In this document: one piece after another, positions 37,001 to 45,062 of the stretch
How positions within the stretch are numbered: position 1 is the stretch's first letter
Layout: the number at the start of each line of letters is the position of its first letter
Assembly: GCF_016924645.1 (NCBI RefSeq)
Contig: NZ_JAFFJV010000002.1
Coordinates: 62,001 to 126,000 of the forward strand
Direction: 5' to 3'
Source: Rufibacter psychrotolerans
GTDB lineage: Bacteria; Bacteroidota; Bacteroidia; Cytophagales; Hymenobacteraceae
Length of the DNA: 64,000 nucleotides
Made by a program: the position numbers and the translations under genes
Notes under the pieces: generated by a model
The model's input: the letters and a program-made list of their open reading frames with translations, nothing else
What the model was told of the DNA's origin: nothing
The model's database searches: none

Positions 37001-37053
37001 GGCGCGAGTTTGTAACTCGTGCCTCCAGATGCCGGGTAGTCTCCAGACTACCC
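37001..37053. repeat. Pair of small hairpin repeats
   Basis: GCGAGTT and AACTCGT pair around TGT at 37003-37019; GGGTAGTC and GACTACCC pair around TCCA at 37034-37053. Both are of the kind that recur between genes in Bacteroidota. Confidence 0.6.
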
Positions 37054-37165
37054 TCGCTGCCCCGCAGCGAACCCACGCATTGCTGCTCTACTCCAGCATT
37101 CAATGGCGAACCTGCGGCCTAGCGTATTTCTTTGCCATAGGGCTGAGCTCCTGGTTTACAGGTTT

Positions 37166-37229
37166 CGGCTCTCGGCGAGTCTGGGGCTTTCGCCTCATCC
37201 CTTGTCACGAGACTGGAGTCTCGCGCCAG
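37166..37229. repeat. GAGTCTCG hairpin repeat, copy 2
   Basis: Shares an exact 29-base block (37201-37229) with 29179-29207, about 8 kb away, plus a less conserved left half. Confidence 0.8.
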
Positions 37230-37249
37230 TGGTGATCCGGCACGGGCAA

Positions 37250-37290
37250 CTGGTTTCTGAGCCTTTTTCCAGAAAACAGCCCTAAAACAG
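37250..37290. repeat. Recurrent intergenic palindrome, copy 12
   Basis: CTGGTTTCTGAGCCTTTTTC, then CAGAAAACAGCCCTAAAACAG, with outer CTGGTTT/AAAACAG arms. Lies 21 bases beyond the DUF1080 stop codon. Confidence 0.75.
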
Positions 37291-37311
37291 CGCCCAGCCC
37301 AACCGTAGCTC

Positions 37312-38052
37312 TTACAGCCGCCTGATCATGATGTTGCGGTACCAGACGTTGTCGCCGTGGTCTTGCAGAGCAATCTTGCCTGATTTAAAAGTGCCGAAGC
37401 CGGGCATGCTGGCGAACTTGCTGCCGGCAATGCGGGCGCGCCAGTCATCGTCCCACAGGGTGGTGGTCACTACCTTTTTCCCGTTCTGCACTACCTCCAG
37501 CCGGCCGTCTTGGCTGATGATCTCCACCTGGTTCCACTCGCCGGCCGGGCGCACCGTTTCCGGGCTGCTGGCGATGAGGTCATACAGGTCGCCGGCGCGG
37601 TGCTTGTGGATCTTGGCATCGGGGTGGCCGGCGTTGTCCAGCACCTGAATCTCGGGGCCGGTATGCCAGGTGTGCTCGTATTTAGCGGGGTCTTCCTGCA
37701 CGTACAGAATGATGCCGCTGTTGCCGTTGGCCGCAATCTTCCAGTCCAGCTTCAGGTGGAAATCACCGAAGCTTTCCTCGGTGACAATGTCGCCGCCGCC
37801 GTTGGTCTGCCAGTCTTGCTTGGAGGAGGCGTCCAGGTGCAGGGTACCGTTGTCCACCTTCCAGGCGTTCCCGATGGTTGCTTTCCCGTAGGAGTGCCAG
37901 CCCTGGGTGGTTTTGCCGTCAAACAGGGGCTGCCATGTGGCCTCTTCCGGGGCCGCGGGGGATGCTTGTTCCGTCATGGTTTTGGATTGCGAGGACTGGC
38001 ACCCCACCAGGGCCGCCAGGGAAAGCATTGCGAGGATTGACCTGTACAGCAT
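37312..38052 (-). CDS. DUF1080 lipoprotein (3-keto-disaccharide/glycoside hydrolase family)
   Basis: 246-residue lipoprotein; start 38052 opens on MLYRSILAMLSLAALVGC with lipobox LVGC. A single concanavalin-like jelly-roll domain fills the rest: WQPLFDGKTTQGWHSYG, then EESFGDFHLKLDWKIAANGN, SGIILYVQE, ETVRPAGEWNQVEI and the last strand GKIALQDHGDNVWYRNIMIR. This is the classic DUF1080 pattern. Recent work assigns members to hydrolysis of 3-keto-glycosides. An oxidoreductase (GMC plus subunit 3), a cytochrome c and isomerases in the same run fit a pathway in which sugars are first oxidised at C3 and then cleaved. The gap to the upstream cytochrome gene is only 8 bases. Confidence 0.9.
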   Translation of the reverse strand: MLYRSILAMLSLAALVGCQSSQSKTMTEQASPAAPEEATWQPLFDGKTTQGWHSYGKATIGNAWKVDNGTLHLDASSKQDWQTNGGGDIVTEESFGDFHLKLDWKIAANGNSGIILYVQEDPAKYEHTWHTGPEIQVLDNAGHPDAKIHKHRAGDLYDLIASSPETVRPAGEWNQVEIISQDGRLEVVQNGKKVVTTTLWDDDWRARIAGSKFASMPGFGTFKSGKIALQDHGDNVWYRNIMIRRL

Positions 38053-38060
38053 GGGCCCGG

Positions 38061-38522
38061 TTATTTTCTGAGGGATAAGATGTACTGGGCCATGGCCTTG
38101 GCGTCTTCCTCGCTCAGGCCGGGATGGGGCGTCATGGGCACCTCGCCCCACACGCCTTTGCCGCCCTCAATGATCTTGGAGGCCAGGTAGTCTACGTTTT
38201 TCTCAGTGTTCTCGTACTTCTGCGCCACGGCCTCGTACGCCGGTCCCAAAATCTTCTGGTCTACCCTGTGGCACCCCACGCAGTCTGACTGCTCAATCAA
38301 CTGGGCTCCTTTGGCGAGCACTCCGCCACCGGCGGTGCGGTCGGTGCCTATGTTCATGCTGCTGGTATCTGCGTCTGACTGGCGGTTAGCGGCGCTCATG
38401 GCGGCAGCATCGGCCGAGTCGCTGTCGGCGGTGGTTTGGGTCCCGTTGTTCTCTCCCGTGTAAGGATTGCTGCAGGCGGCCATGAAGGCGCAGCCGGCTA
38501 AAAGTAGAACTGCTTTTTTCAT
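38061..38522 (-). CDS. c-type cytochrome lipoprotein
   Basis: 153 residues; start 38522 begins the lipoprotein signal (MKKAVLLLAGCAFMAAC, Cys17). A Ser/Thr/Asp-rich linker (20-65) leads to a small class I cytochrome c domain with haem motif CVGCH at 81-85 and a likely distal Met at 130 in EVPMTPHPGLSEED, ending AQYILSLRK. It should sit in the periplasm, tethered to a membrane. With the GMC oxidoreductase and gluconate-dehydrogenase subunit-3 genes upstream, it is the obvious electron acceptor for sugar oxidation. The DUF1080 gene follows after 8 bases. Confidence 0.9.
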   Translation of the reverse strand: MKKAVLLLAGCAFMAACSNPYTGENNGTQTTADSDSADAAAMSAANRQSDADTSSMNIGTDRTAGGGVLAKGAQLIEQSDCVGCHRVDQKILGPAYEAVAQKYENTEKNVDYLASKIIEGGKGVWGEVPMTPHPGLSEEDAKAMAQYILSLRK

Positions 38523-38622
38523 AAACTGTACGCGAGTGGCAAGTAACTGCATGGTAATAATAAGGTTGGTTGATGCGCCCCAAGATAAAGAAAAGACGCT
38601 ATGATGCCGTTTTTTAAAAGTA

Positions 38623-39780
38623 TTAGGCTAGAAATGGAGTCCATTTCTGATCACTGGCGCTGCTGGCCACCACCGTTTCAATAAAGGCCATCCCCCTGAC
38701 GCCGTCCTGCACCGAGGGAAAATCCAGCGCCTCGGGTGGGGGCGTCCTCCCCTCCAGCCGGGCCGACAGGGTGAGCGCGAAGTTGCGGTACAGGTTGGCG
38801 AAGGCCTCAATGTAGCCCTCGGGGTGACCGCCGGGCGTGCGCGTGTTGTGCTGGGCGTAGGTGGAGAGCCCCCCGGTGCCGGTGCGCAAGACCTGCATGG
38901 GTTGGTCCAGCCATTTCACCAGTAGGGTGTTGGGTTCCTGCTGGGCCCATTCCAGCCCGCCTAGTTCGCCGTACACCCGTATCTTGAGGCCGTTTTCCTC
39001 GCCCGCCATCACCTGCGAGGCCGTGAGCACGCCAGTGGCTCCCTCGGTGAACCGCAGGAGCACGTGCCCGTCATCGTCCAGGGCGCGGCCCTCCACCACG
39101 GTGTGGAGCTGGGCGCACACCTGCTCAATCCTGAGGCCGGTGATGTACTCGGCCAGGTGGGTGGCGTGGGTTCCTATGTCGCCCATGCAGCCGCTTTTGC
39201 CCGAGCGCTGGGGGTCTGTGCGCCAGGCGGCCTGGGCGTTGCCCTCTTTCTCTGACAGTCGGCTGAGCCAGCCCTGCGTGTATTCTACCAGTACTTTCCT
39301 GATCTTCCCCAGCTCGCCGGCCTGCACCATCTGGCGGGCCTGCTTCACCATGGGGTACCCGGCGTAGGTGTGCGTGAGCAACAGCAAGAGGCCGGTTTCC
39401 TCCACTTTCTGCTGCAGTAGCCGGGCCTCATGCAGCGTGAGCGTCATGGGTTTCTCAATGACCACGTGGAAGCCTCTGTCCAGGGCCTGCAGCGCGGGGT
39501 CCAGGTGGGCCGAGTTGGGCGTCACGATGCTCACAAAGTCCATGCGCTCCTCTGCGGGCAGGGCGCTTTCCTGCTCCAGCATTTCCTGGTAACTGTTGTA
39601 GATTCTGGCCTGGGGCAGAAAGAGGGCCCGGCCGCTTTCCTGCGCCTTGTCTGGATGGGTGCTGAGGGCGCCGCAGACCAGCTCAATGGCCCCGTCCATG
39701 GTGGCCGCCATGCGGTGGATGGCCCCAATGAAAGCGCCTTTGCCGCCGCCAATCATGCCCATTCTCAGTTTTCTGTTCAT
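38623..39780 (-). CDS. Gfo/Idh/MocA-family oxidoreductase
   Basis: 385-residue NAD(P)-dependent sugar oxidoreductase with no signal peptide. The Rossmann motif GMIGGGKGAFIG is at residues 8-19 and the catalytic/cofactor motif EKP at 109-111 in HVVIEKPMTLTLHEA. The C-terminal domain includes YTQGWLSRL and GDIGTHATHLAEYITGL, with the conserved active-site His. In keto-sugar clusters members of this family reduce or oxidise the C3 position of sugars. Being cytoplasmic, it would act after import or on a different intermediate from the periplasmic GMC enzyme (inference). Confidence 0.92.
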   Translation of the reverse strand: MNRKLRMGMIGGGKGAFIGAIHRMAATMDGAIELVCGALSTHPDKAQESGRALFLPQARIYNSYQEMLEQESALPAEERMDFVSIVTPNSAHLDPALQALDRGFHVVIEKPMTLTLHEARLLQQKVEETGLLLLLTHTYAGYPMVKQARQMVQAGELGKIRKVLVEYTQGWLSRLSEKEGNAQAAWRTDPQRSGKSGCMGDIGTHATHLAEYITGLRIEQVCAQLHTVVEGRALDDDGHVLLRFTEGATGVLTASQVMAGEENGLKIRVYGELGGLEWAQQEPNTLLVKWLDQPMQVLRTGTGGLSTYAQHNTRTPGGHPEGYIEAFANLYRNFALTLSARLEGRTPPPEALDFPSVQDGVRGMAFIETVVASSASDQKWTPFLA

Positions 39781-39872
39781 TATTTTACTGGTTTAAAGCA
39801 AGGGAGAAACCGGTTGGCCGCGCCCACTTTCAAATGAGCGCGAGCCCCGTTGCCCTCCCCTGCACCGGGTGC

Positions 39873-39910
39873 GGTTTTAAGGGTGTTTTTCTGAAAAATC
39901 GGGCAAAACC
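39873..39910. repeat. Recurrent intergenic palindrome, copy 13
   Basis: GGTTTTAAGGGTGTTTTTCT, then GAAAAATCGGGCAAAACC, with exact GGTTTT/AAAACC ends. Sits one base from the stop codon of the next gene. Confidence 0.8.
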
Positions 39911-39911
39911 A

Positions 39912-40475
39912 TTAGGTGGCCCAGGCCCGATCGCCTTTTTTGTAGGGCGTGCAGCCCTCGTACTTGCCGGGCACGGGCAGGTAGCGCAGGGCCTGCGTGG
40001 CCCCCACCTCTGAGGTGAAGAAGCCCAGCAGGGTGAGTTCCTTCATCATCCGGAAGTAATGGGTGGGTTCCTCCTTTTGCTTGGTGAGTTGGTGCTGTTT
40101 CTGCTCGGCGTCCAGCTGGGTGAGCAGGGCGGTGCGCTCCTGCGGTGTGGCCTTCATGAACTTCTTGCTGAACTTCTTCTGGCAGGCCTCGTCCAGCTGC
40201 GTGATGCCTTTCAGGAAGACTTTCTGGTCCTCGGCATTGTAACAGTCCTGCACCATCACGGCCATGAAGCTGCCCACCTGGGCGGCCTTGGCTCCCGGCG
40301 TGGAGGTGGCCGGCAAGATGGTTTCCCCTACCTCGTCCAGAAAGGCCACCTGGTCTTGGTCAAATACTTTGTTCACCTTGGCCGAACTGGAGGTGCAGGA
40401 CACCAGCAACTCGGCGCCTACCATGGTACCGCCCAAGATCCAGCCAATGGCCGCAACGGCTTCTCTTCTGTTCAT
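39912..40475 (-). CDS. Gluconate 2-dehydrogenase subunit 3-family protein
   Basis: 187 residues. The N-terminus has MNRREAVAAIGWILGG with an RR pair and a lipobox-like LLVSC, so export by Tat or as a lipoprotein is likely. The body carries FLDEVGETILPATSTPGAKA and FMAVMVQDCYN, the signature of the gluconate 2-dehydrogenase subunit 3 family, and a C-terminal YFRMMKELTLLGFFTSEVGA. Subunit 3 proteins guide folding and export of the GMC catalytic subunit. That subunit is encoded just upstream (136 bases), so the two should form one complex. Confidence 0.92.
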   Translation of the reverse strand: MNRREAVAAIGWILGGTMVGAELLVSCTSSSAKVNKVFDQDQVAFLDEVGETILPATSTPGAKAAQVGSFMAVMVQDCYNAEDQKVFLKGITQLDEACQKKFSKKFMKATPQERTALLTQLDAEQKQHQLTKQKEEPTHYFRMMKELTLLGFFTSEVGATQALRYLPVPGKYEGCTPYKKGDRAWAT

Positions 40476-40579
40476 GTTTTGTGAGGTTATCTACTTACGT
40501 TTTTTTGACAGTCGCCCCCGCTGAGGCCGCGGACCAGCCCATGCTTTTAAGGTGCGGGTTAAGCCTTTGGCTTCCAGTG

Positions 40580-40617
40580 CGTTTTAGGGCAGTTTTCTGG
40601 AAAAAGGGCGCTAAACG
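40580..40617. repeat. Recurrent intergenic palindrome, copy 14
   Basis: CGTTTTAGGGCAGTTTTCTG, then GAAAAAGGGCGCTAAACG. It overlaps the end of the GMC gene: the arm's CTAAAC gives the TAG stop codon (40611-40613). Confidence 0.85.
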
Positions 40618-42290
40618 TTGAGCCTTTTCATCTCGCCCACGGCATGGTCTACGGCGCGGGCGGTGAGGGCCATGTAGGTGAGCGAGGGATTCTGGCAGCC
40701 CGCCGAGGTCATGCAGGAGCCGTCGGTCACGTACACGTTGGGCGCGTCCCACACCTGGTTCCACTGGTTCAGCACCGAGGTCTTGGGGTCTCTTCCCATG
40801 CGGGCGGTGCCCATCTCATGGATGCCCTGGCCCATGGCGTAGCCCGAGTCATAGGTGCTCACGTTCTTGAGGCCGGCCATCTCCAGCATTTCCTTGGCGT
40901 CCTCGGTCATGTCTTTGCGCATCTTCAGTTCATTCTCTTTGATCTCGCAGCTGATGTCCAGCACTGGCAGGCCCCATTTATCTTTTTTGGTCTTGTCTAG
41001 CCGCACCAGGTTGTCGTGGTAGGGCAGGGTTTCGCCGAAGGCGGTGACGCCCATGCGCCAGGGCCCGGGCTCGCACATGGCGTCCTTGAAATCGGCGCCA
41101 ATGCTCAGCTCAGCAATCTCGCGGCCCCAACCCGAGCGGCTGGCCCCGCCCTGGTACCCAAAGCCCCGGATGTAGTCGCGCTGTTCGCCGTTCAGGTTGC
41201 GGAACCGCGGAATGTAGATGCCGTTCGGCCGGCGGCCGTAGTAGTATTTGTCTTCGTAGCCCTCCACGTCGCCGTTGGCGCCGGTCCTGAAGTGATGGTC
41301 CATGAGGTTGTGGCCCAGCTGGCCGCTGCTGCTGCCCAGGCCGCCTTCCCACACGTCGGTGGCCGAGTTCATCAGGACCCAGGTGGAGTTGAGGGTAGAG
41401 GCGTTGAGGAAGACCACCCGGGCGAAGTACTCATAGGTCTGGTTGGTCTCGGCGTCCAGCACCTCCACGCCGGTGGCCCGCTTGGTGTCTTTGTCGTACA
41501 GGATCTTGGTCACGATGGAGAACGGCCGCAGCGTGAGGTTGCCGGTGGCCATGGCGGCCGGCAGCGTGGCCGACTGCGTGCTGAAATAACCCCCAAACGG
41601 GCAGCCCAGCCAGCATTTGTTGCGGTACTGGCAGCTGGTGCGGTCATGGTGCGGGGCGGTGAGGTTAGCTACCCGCCCGATGATCATGTGGCGGTTGCCT
41701 TTGTAATGGGCTTTGATGCGGGCGGCCACGTCTTTCTCCACGCAGTTCATGTCCATGGGCGGCAGGAAGTCGCCGTCGGGCAGGTGGGCCAGGCCGTCTT
41801 TAGACCCGCTGATGCCCGCAAACTTCTCCACGTAGCTGTACCAGGGGGCAATGTCCTGGTAGCGGATGGGCCAGTCCACCGCAATGCCGTCTTTGGCGTT
41901 GGCCTCAAAATCAAGGTCTGAGAGGCGGTAGCTCTGGCGGCCCCACATGAGCGACCGGCCCCCTACGTGGTAGCCCCGGTACCAGTCAAAGCGCTTGCTC
42001 TCCGTATAGGGGCTTTCCTGCTCGTTCACCCAGAAGTCAAGGTTGGTCTCCTGCAGAGGGTAATCGCGCTTCAGGACCGGGTAGTTCTCTATCATTTCCT
42101 GGGTTCGGCCACCCCGGTGCGCAAACTCCCAGGGGTGCTTGTTGGCGTTCACGTAGTCTTTGACGTGTTCAATGTTTCGGCCCCGCTCCAGCATGATGGT
42201 TTTCAGGCCTTTTTGGGTGAGCTCTTTGGCAGCCCAGCCGCCCGAGATTCCGGAACCTATGACAATGGCATCGTAGTGATTGTTGGCCAT
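40611..42290 (-). CDS. GMC-family FAD oxidoreductase (sugar dehydrogenase)
   Basis: 559 residues. The FAD motif GSGISGG lies at 12-18 with E35 binding the ribose. The central region has GYHVGGRSLMWGRQSYRLSD, CWLGCPFGGYFSTQSA and FLNASTLNSTWVLMNS. The C-terminal domain holds GIHEMGTARMG with the catalytic His, and QNPSLTYMALTARA with the second active-site residue. No own signal peptide is visible, which fits export in complex with the Tat-type subunit 3 encoded downstream. It should oxidise a sugar hydroxyl, probably at C3, and pass electrons to the cytochrome c of this cluster. Its last codons lie in a recurrent palindrome. Confidence 0.93.
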   Translation of the reverse strand: MANNHYDAIVIGSGISGGWAAKELTQKGLKTIMLERGRNIEHVKDYVNANKHPWEFAHRGGRTQEMIENYPVLKRDYPLQETNLDFWVNEQESPYTESKRFDWYRGYHVGGRSLMWGRQSYRLSDLDFEANAKDGIAVDWPIRYQDIAPWYSYVEKFAGISGSKDGLAHLPDGDFLPPMDMNCVEKDVAARIKAHYKGNRHMIIGRVANLTAPHHDRTSCQYRNKCWLGCPFGGYFSTQSATLPAAMATGNLTLRPFSIVTKILYDKDTKRATGVEVLDAETNQTYEYFARVVFLNASTLNSTWVLMNSATDVWEGGLGSSSGQLGHNLMDHHFRTGANGDVEGYEDKYYYGRRPNGIYIPRFRNLNGEQRDYIRGFGYQGGASRSGWGREIAELSIGADFKDAMCEPGPWRMGVTAFGETLPYHDNLVRLDKTKKDKWGLPVLDISCEIKENELKMRKDMTEDAKEMLEMAGLKNVSTYDSGYAMGQGIHEMGTARMGRDPKTSVLNQWNQVWDAPNVYVTDGSCMTSAGCQNPSLTYMALTARAVDHAVGEMKRLNV

Positions 42291-42484
42291 ACCAGGAAGA
42301 TACGTTTAAGGGGTTAACTAAGGGTTCAAGTAAATAGATTTACCAAGTGAGGTAAGATAATAACAAATGGGAGCTAATACTTTTTTAACCTGTTAAAATT
42401 GTATTAACAAAACCACCTTTTAATAATAAAATTTAAAATTTATAAAAACAAGCCGAATGGAGGGTGGCTTAACCAGAAAAGGAG

Positions 42485-42521
42485 GATTTAGGGCCTTTTT
42501 CTGCCAAAACAGACAAGAAAC
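42485..42521. repeat. Recurrent intergenic palindrome, copy 15 (decayed)
   Basis: GATTTAGGGCCTTTTTCTGC, then CAAAACAGACAAGAAACC. The core is recognisable but the right inner arm is lost. Confidence 0.45.
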
Positions 42522-42620
42522 CGGACTCCTGCCCATGGGTAAATCAAGGTGGGCAGCCCGGGTGTTGCCCTGCCGGCTTCCTTCGCCCTTGGGCGGAAGT
42601 TGCAGAGCCAACTAAAAAAT

Positions 42621-42672
42621 CGTCCCCTGTTTAGGGCCTGTTTTATGAAAAGCAGGCCCTAAACAGGGGACG
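42621..42672. repeat. Recurrent intergenic palindrome, copy 16 (near-perfect)
   Basis: Left arm 42621-42640 and right arm 42653-42672 are exact 20-base complements (CGTCCCCTGTTTAGGGCCTG and its complement). The centre TTTTATGAAAAG pairs further with one bulge. It lies 26 bases beyond the stop of the next minus-strand gene. Confidence 0.92.
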
Positions 42673-42698
42673 AAGGTTTGTTCTTCTTATAAATAACC

Positions 42699-43829
42699 TT
42701 ACCGCAGGCCCAGGTCTTTCATGGTGACCACCGGTGTGTCTTTGCTTACCACTGGTGCCAGTTCCTGGAACCCGTCTGCCGGGTATTGGTAGCCTTGGCT
42801 GGTAAGCGGCCAGAGCAGCGGGGCCAGGCACAGGGTGGCGGCCTTGAAGCCTTGCACAATGGCCCCCAGGTTGCCGGTGCCTTTAGACAGGGCGGCCTCG
42901 TTCTCAATCTCAAAGGGGCCGGTAAACCCTTGCTGCCGGAGGGTGTCTACAAAGGCCCGCCAGTCCATGCTGTCAGACCCGCCGAACCCGGGCAGCATGG
43001 CCTCGTAGTTGTGGCGGTCCCACTCGTGTCGGCTGACGGGCACGCCGGCGCGCTGGGCCAGGTCCGTGTTTACCTGCTGCTGCGGGTACAGGTTGCCCCA
43101 GTACACGTTGTTGCCGGTGCGGGTGCCTTTCACGTGGATGCGGTGCAGCCGGGCCATGTCAGTATGCCGAATCACCTGACTGGGGTCCACGTGCTGCCAC
43201 ACGTCATGCGAAGGATCGTAGATTTCGCCGTGCGCCTTGCTGGGGATGAGTTCGTACATGAGCTTGCGGGCGGCCAGCACGCCGGTAAGGTTGTTGAACG
43301 TGCCCGTGTACCCCGCCGACCGCCAGCCTTCCATGGGGCAGTTCTCGTAGAGCACCGTCACACCCAGGTCCTCGGCGTATCGGATGATGGACCCGAAGAT
43401 GCGCGCGTACTCGTCCAGGTTTTTCTGGAAGCCGTTTTCCTGGTTGCCCAGCTCGTGGTTGTACCCCACAAAGGTGCCCACCTTCACGTCATTGGCATCG
43501 CCGCCCAGCAGGTGCGCCATCCGGATGAGCCGGAGCAGGTGGTCCTGGTTCTTCTGGCGCTGGGCCGGCTCGCCGCCGATCAGGTTGTCAAACGCCCCCA
43601 GTGACAGCCGCAGCCGGTGCTGGTTGAATTTCTCCAGGAGCCTCTTAGCGTCGTCTACGGTGAAGTGCTCATAGTCCAGGTGAGTGGCCACAAAGTCGTC
43701 GCGGGTGCCGTCTTTCCTGAACACGCATACATCCAGGCCCTGCACGCCCACTTCCCGGGCCTTGGCCATTACGTCATCCAAACTCAGCTGATCAAACGCT
43801 GAGGTCATGATCCAGATTTGATTGTTCAT
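42699..43829 (-). CDS. TIM-barrel sugar isomerase/epimerase, cytoplasmic
   Basis: 376 residues with no signal peptide, unlike the two related genes downstream. It opens with NQIWIMTSAFDQLSLDDVMA and continues with VQGLDVCVFRKDGTRDD, VGTFVGYNHELGNQ, VTVLYENCPMEGW, IYDPSHDVWQHVDPSQVIRH and MARLHRIHVKGTRTG. The last barrel strand has PFEIENEAALSKGTGN. Glu, Asp, His and Glu residues in these segments are the metal site of the xylose-isomerase-like superfamily. It is probably the first gene of the sugar-oxidation run, 408 bases before the GMC gene. Substrate unknown. Confidence 0.88.
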   Translation of the reverse strand: MNNQIWIMTSAFDQLSLDDVMAKAREVGVQGLDVCVFRKDGTRDDFVATHLDYEHFTVDDAKRLLEKFNQHRLRLSLGAFDNLIGGEPAQRQKNQDHLLRLIRMAHLLGGDANDVKVGTFVGYNHELGNQENGFQKNLDEYARIFGSIIRYAEDLGVTVLYENCPMEGWRSAGYTGTFNNLTGVLAARKLMYELIPSKAHGEIYDPSHDVWQHVDPSQVIRHTDMARLHRIHVKGTRTGNNVYWGNLYPQQQVNTDLAQRAGVPVSRHEWDRHNYEAMLPGFGGSDSMDWRAFVDTLRQQGFTGPFEIENEAALSKGTGNLGAIVQGFKAATLCLAPLLWPLTSQGYQYPADGFQELAPVVSKDTPVVTMKDLGLR

Positions 43830-44063
43830 ACTGCGGTGCGGTTTGCTGTTGCGGGCAACAGAGGGTTTGGTTGGTTAGTAGCAAGCGGCCCGGGCCAAGC
43901 CCAGGAGCTTTCCCAGACGGGCAGCCCTTTGCCCCAAGCGCGACAATGTAGGGGCGGAGGGCCAGCAGCCAGGGCCGGGCCGGGTTTGGGTGCTTTAAGA
44001 TGATGCTTTTTGCCTACAAGTGCAAATGCCTGCCCCTTGGCTCCGGCTCCAGTCTTGTCTGGT

Positions 44064-44103
44064 CCGTTTCTGGGCGGCTTTCTGGAAAATGAGCGCAAAA
44101 CCC
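44064..44103. repeat. Recurrent intergenic palindrome, copy 17
   Basis: CCGTTTCTGGGCGGCTTTC, then TGGAAAATGAGCGCAAAACCC. Imperfect arms; lies just beyond the TerC terminator. Confidence 0.65.
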
Positions 44104-44119
44104 GCTGGCAGGGCCCGGT

Positions 44120-44156
44120 AAAAAAAGAGCGGGTCCCTGTCTGGCAGGAACCCGCT
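44120..44156 (-). terminator. Rho-independent terminator of the TerC gene
   Basis: AGCGGGTCCCTG and CAGGAACCCGCT pair over 12 bases with one mismatch; loop TCTGG. On the minus strand a run of T's follows at once (44121-44127). Lies 23 bases after the TerC stop. Confidence 0.9.
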
Positions 44157-44179
44157 TCTGCAGGCGGGGGCGGCTTTTA

Positions 44180-44968
44180 CTAGCGGCCCTGCACCGTAAT
44201 GTCGTCGGTCTTGATCTCGCTCTGGCGCAGTTGCACCGGCTCGGTTTTCTTGCGCAGCTTCATGTTCAGCATCTCCACCACCAAGGAGAAGAACATGGCG
44301 AAGTAGATGTAGCCCTTAGGAATGTGCGCGTGCAGGGCCTCCACTACCAGCATCACCCCAATGAGGATCAGGAAGGAAAGGGCCAGCATTTTCACGGTGG
44401 GGTGGTTGTTCACAAAGTCGCTCACGTACTTGGCGAAGGCCAGCATGATGCCCATGGAAATGATCACGGCCACAATCATCACAATGATGTGGTCTACCAG
44501 CCCCACGGCGGTCAGGATGGAGTCAAAGGAGAACACAATGTCCACCATGATGATCTGCACCAAGATCTTGCCCATGGTGGCCGTGCCGCCCCCCGGGCCA
44601 TGGTGCTCCTCCTCGCCCTCCAGCTTGTTGTGGATCTCGGTGGTACTTTTGGCCAGCAGGAACAAGCCCCCGCCAAACAGGATAATATCGCGCCAGGAAA
44701 CGTGGAACGGCTCATCCAGCCACGGCAGGTTCCAGGTGAACAGGGGTTGGTTGGCGTGCACAATGTAGCTGATGAACGACAGCAGGATGATGCGGAACAC
44801 CAAGGCCAGCATCAGCCCGATGGTGCGCCCCCGGGCCTGCTGCTCCTTGGGCAGCCGCGACACCACAATGGAGATGAACACAATGTTGTCAATGCCCAGC
44901 ACCACCTCCATGAAGGTAAGCGTGAGTAAACTTAGCCACACATCGGGGCTGGAAAATACGTCAAACAT
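44180..44968 (-). CDS. TerC-family integral membrane protein
   Basis: 262 residues with seven to eight predicted membrane helices. The conserved acidic motifs are MEVVLGIDNIVFISIVVSRL near the start and MVDIVFSFDSILTAVGLVD in the middle, which supply the intramembrane Asp residues of the TerC family. IVMIVAVIISMGIMLAFAKY and the closing YIYFAMFFSLVVEMLNMKLR also fit. TerC proteins act in metal-ion homeostasis or export, with manganese described for several members. Tellurite resistance itself should not be assumed, as no other ter gene is present. A strong terminator follows it, and yajQ lies upstream on the same strand. Confidence 0.92.
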   Translation of the reverse strand: MFDVFSSPDVWLSLLTLTFMEVVLGIDNIVFISIVVSRLPKEQQARGRTIGLMLALVFRIILLSFISYIVHANQPLFTWNLPWLDEPFHVSWRDIILFGGGLFLLAKSTTEIHNKLEGEEEHHGPGGGTATMGKILVQIIMVDIVFSFDSILTAVGLVDHIIVMIVAVIISMGIMLAFAKYVSDFVNNHPTVKMLALSFLILIGVMLVVEALHAHIPKGYIYFAMFFSLVVEMLNMKLRKKTEPVQLRQSEIKTDDITVQGR

Positions 44969-45062
44969 AGTTTTATTGGGTCAGGTAGTGCGTAATGGCA
45001 AGCAAGATACTGGATTTAAACGAAGCCGGGGCAGCTGAGTTTTGCCTTAGGGCCAGGGCCCG

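Larger units (their letters stand above)
36894..37311. other. Intergenic region with three hairpin repeat types
   Basis: This 418-base gap contains GGCGCGAGTTTGTAACTCGTGCC-type and GGGTAGTC/GACTACCC hairpins (37001-37053), the GAGTCTCG repeat (37166-37229) and a recurrent palindrome (37250-37290). It separates the MFS gene from the DUF1080 gene. No gene is seen. Confidence 0.6.
42291..42698. other. Intergenic region upstream of the GMC gene
   Basis: This 408-base gap is very AT-rich between about 42340 and 42470, as expected for a promoter region of the minus-strand GMC gene. It also holds a decayed palindrome copy (42485-42521) and the best copy in the window (42621-42672). No gene is seen. 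Confidence 0.55.
43830..44179. other. Intergenic region between TIM-barrel and TerC genes
   Basis: This 350-base gap holds the promoter region of the TIM-barrel gene, a palindrome copy (44064-44103) and the TerC terminator (44128-44156 with its A-run at 44121-44127). The GC-rich stretch 43880-43990 shows nothing I recognise. Confidence 0.5.

Noticed and set aside
41016..41921. 300-codon plus-strand frame opposite the GMC gene
   Set aside because: Antisense shadow of a firmly identified flavoprotein gene; composition is typical of such shadows.
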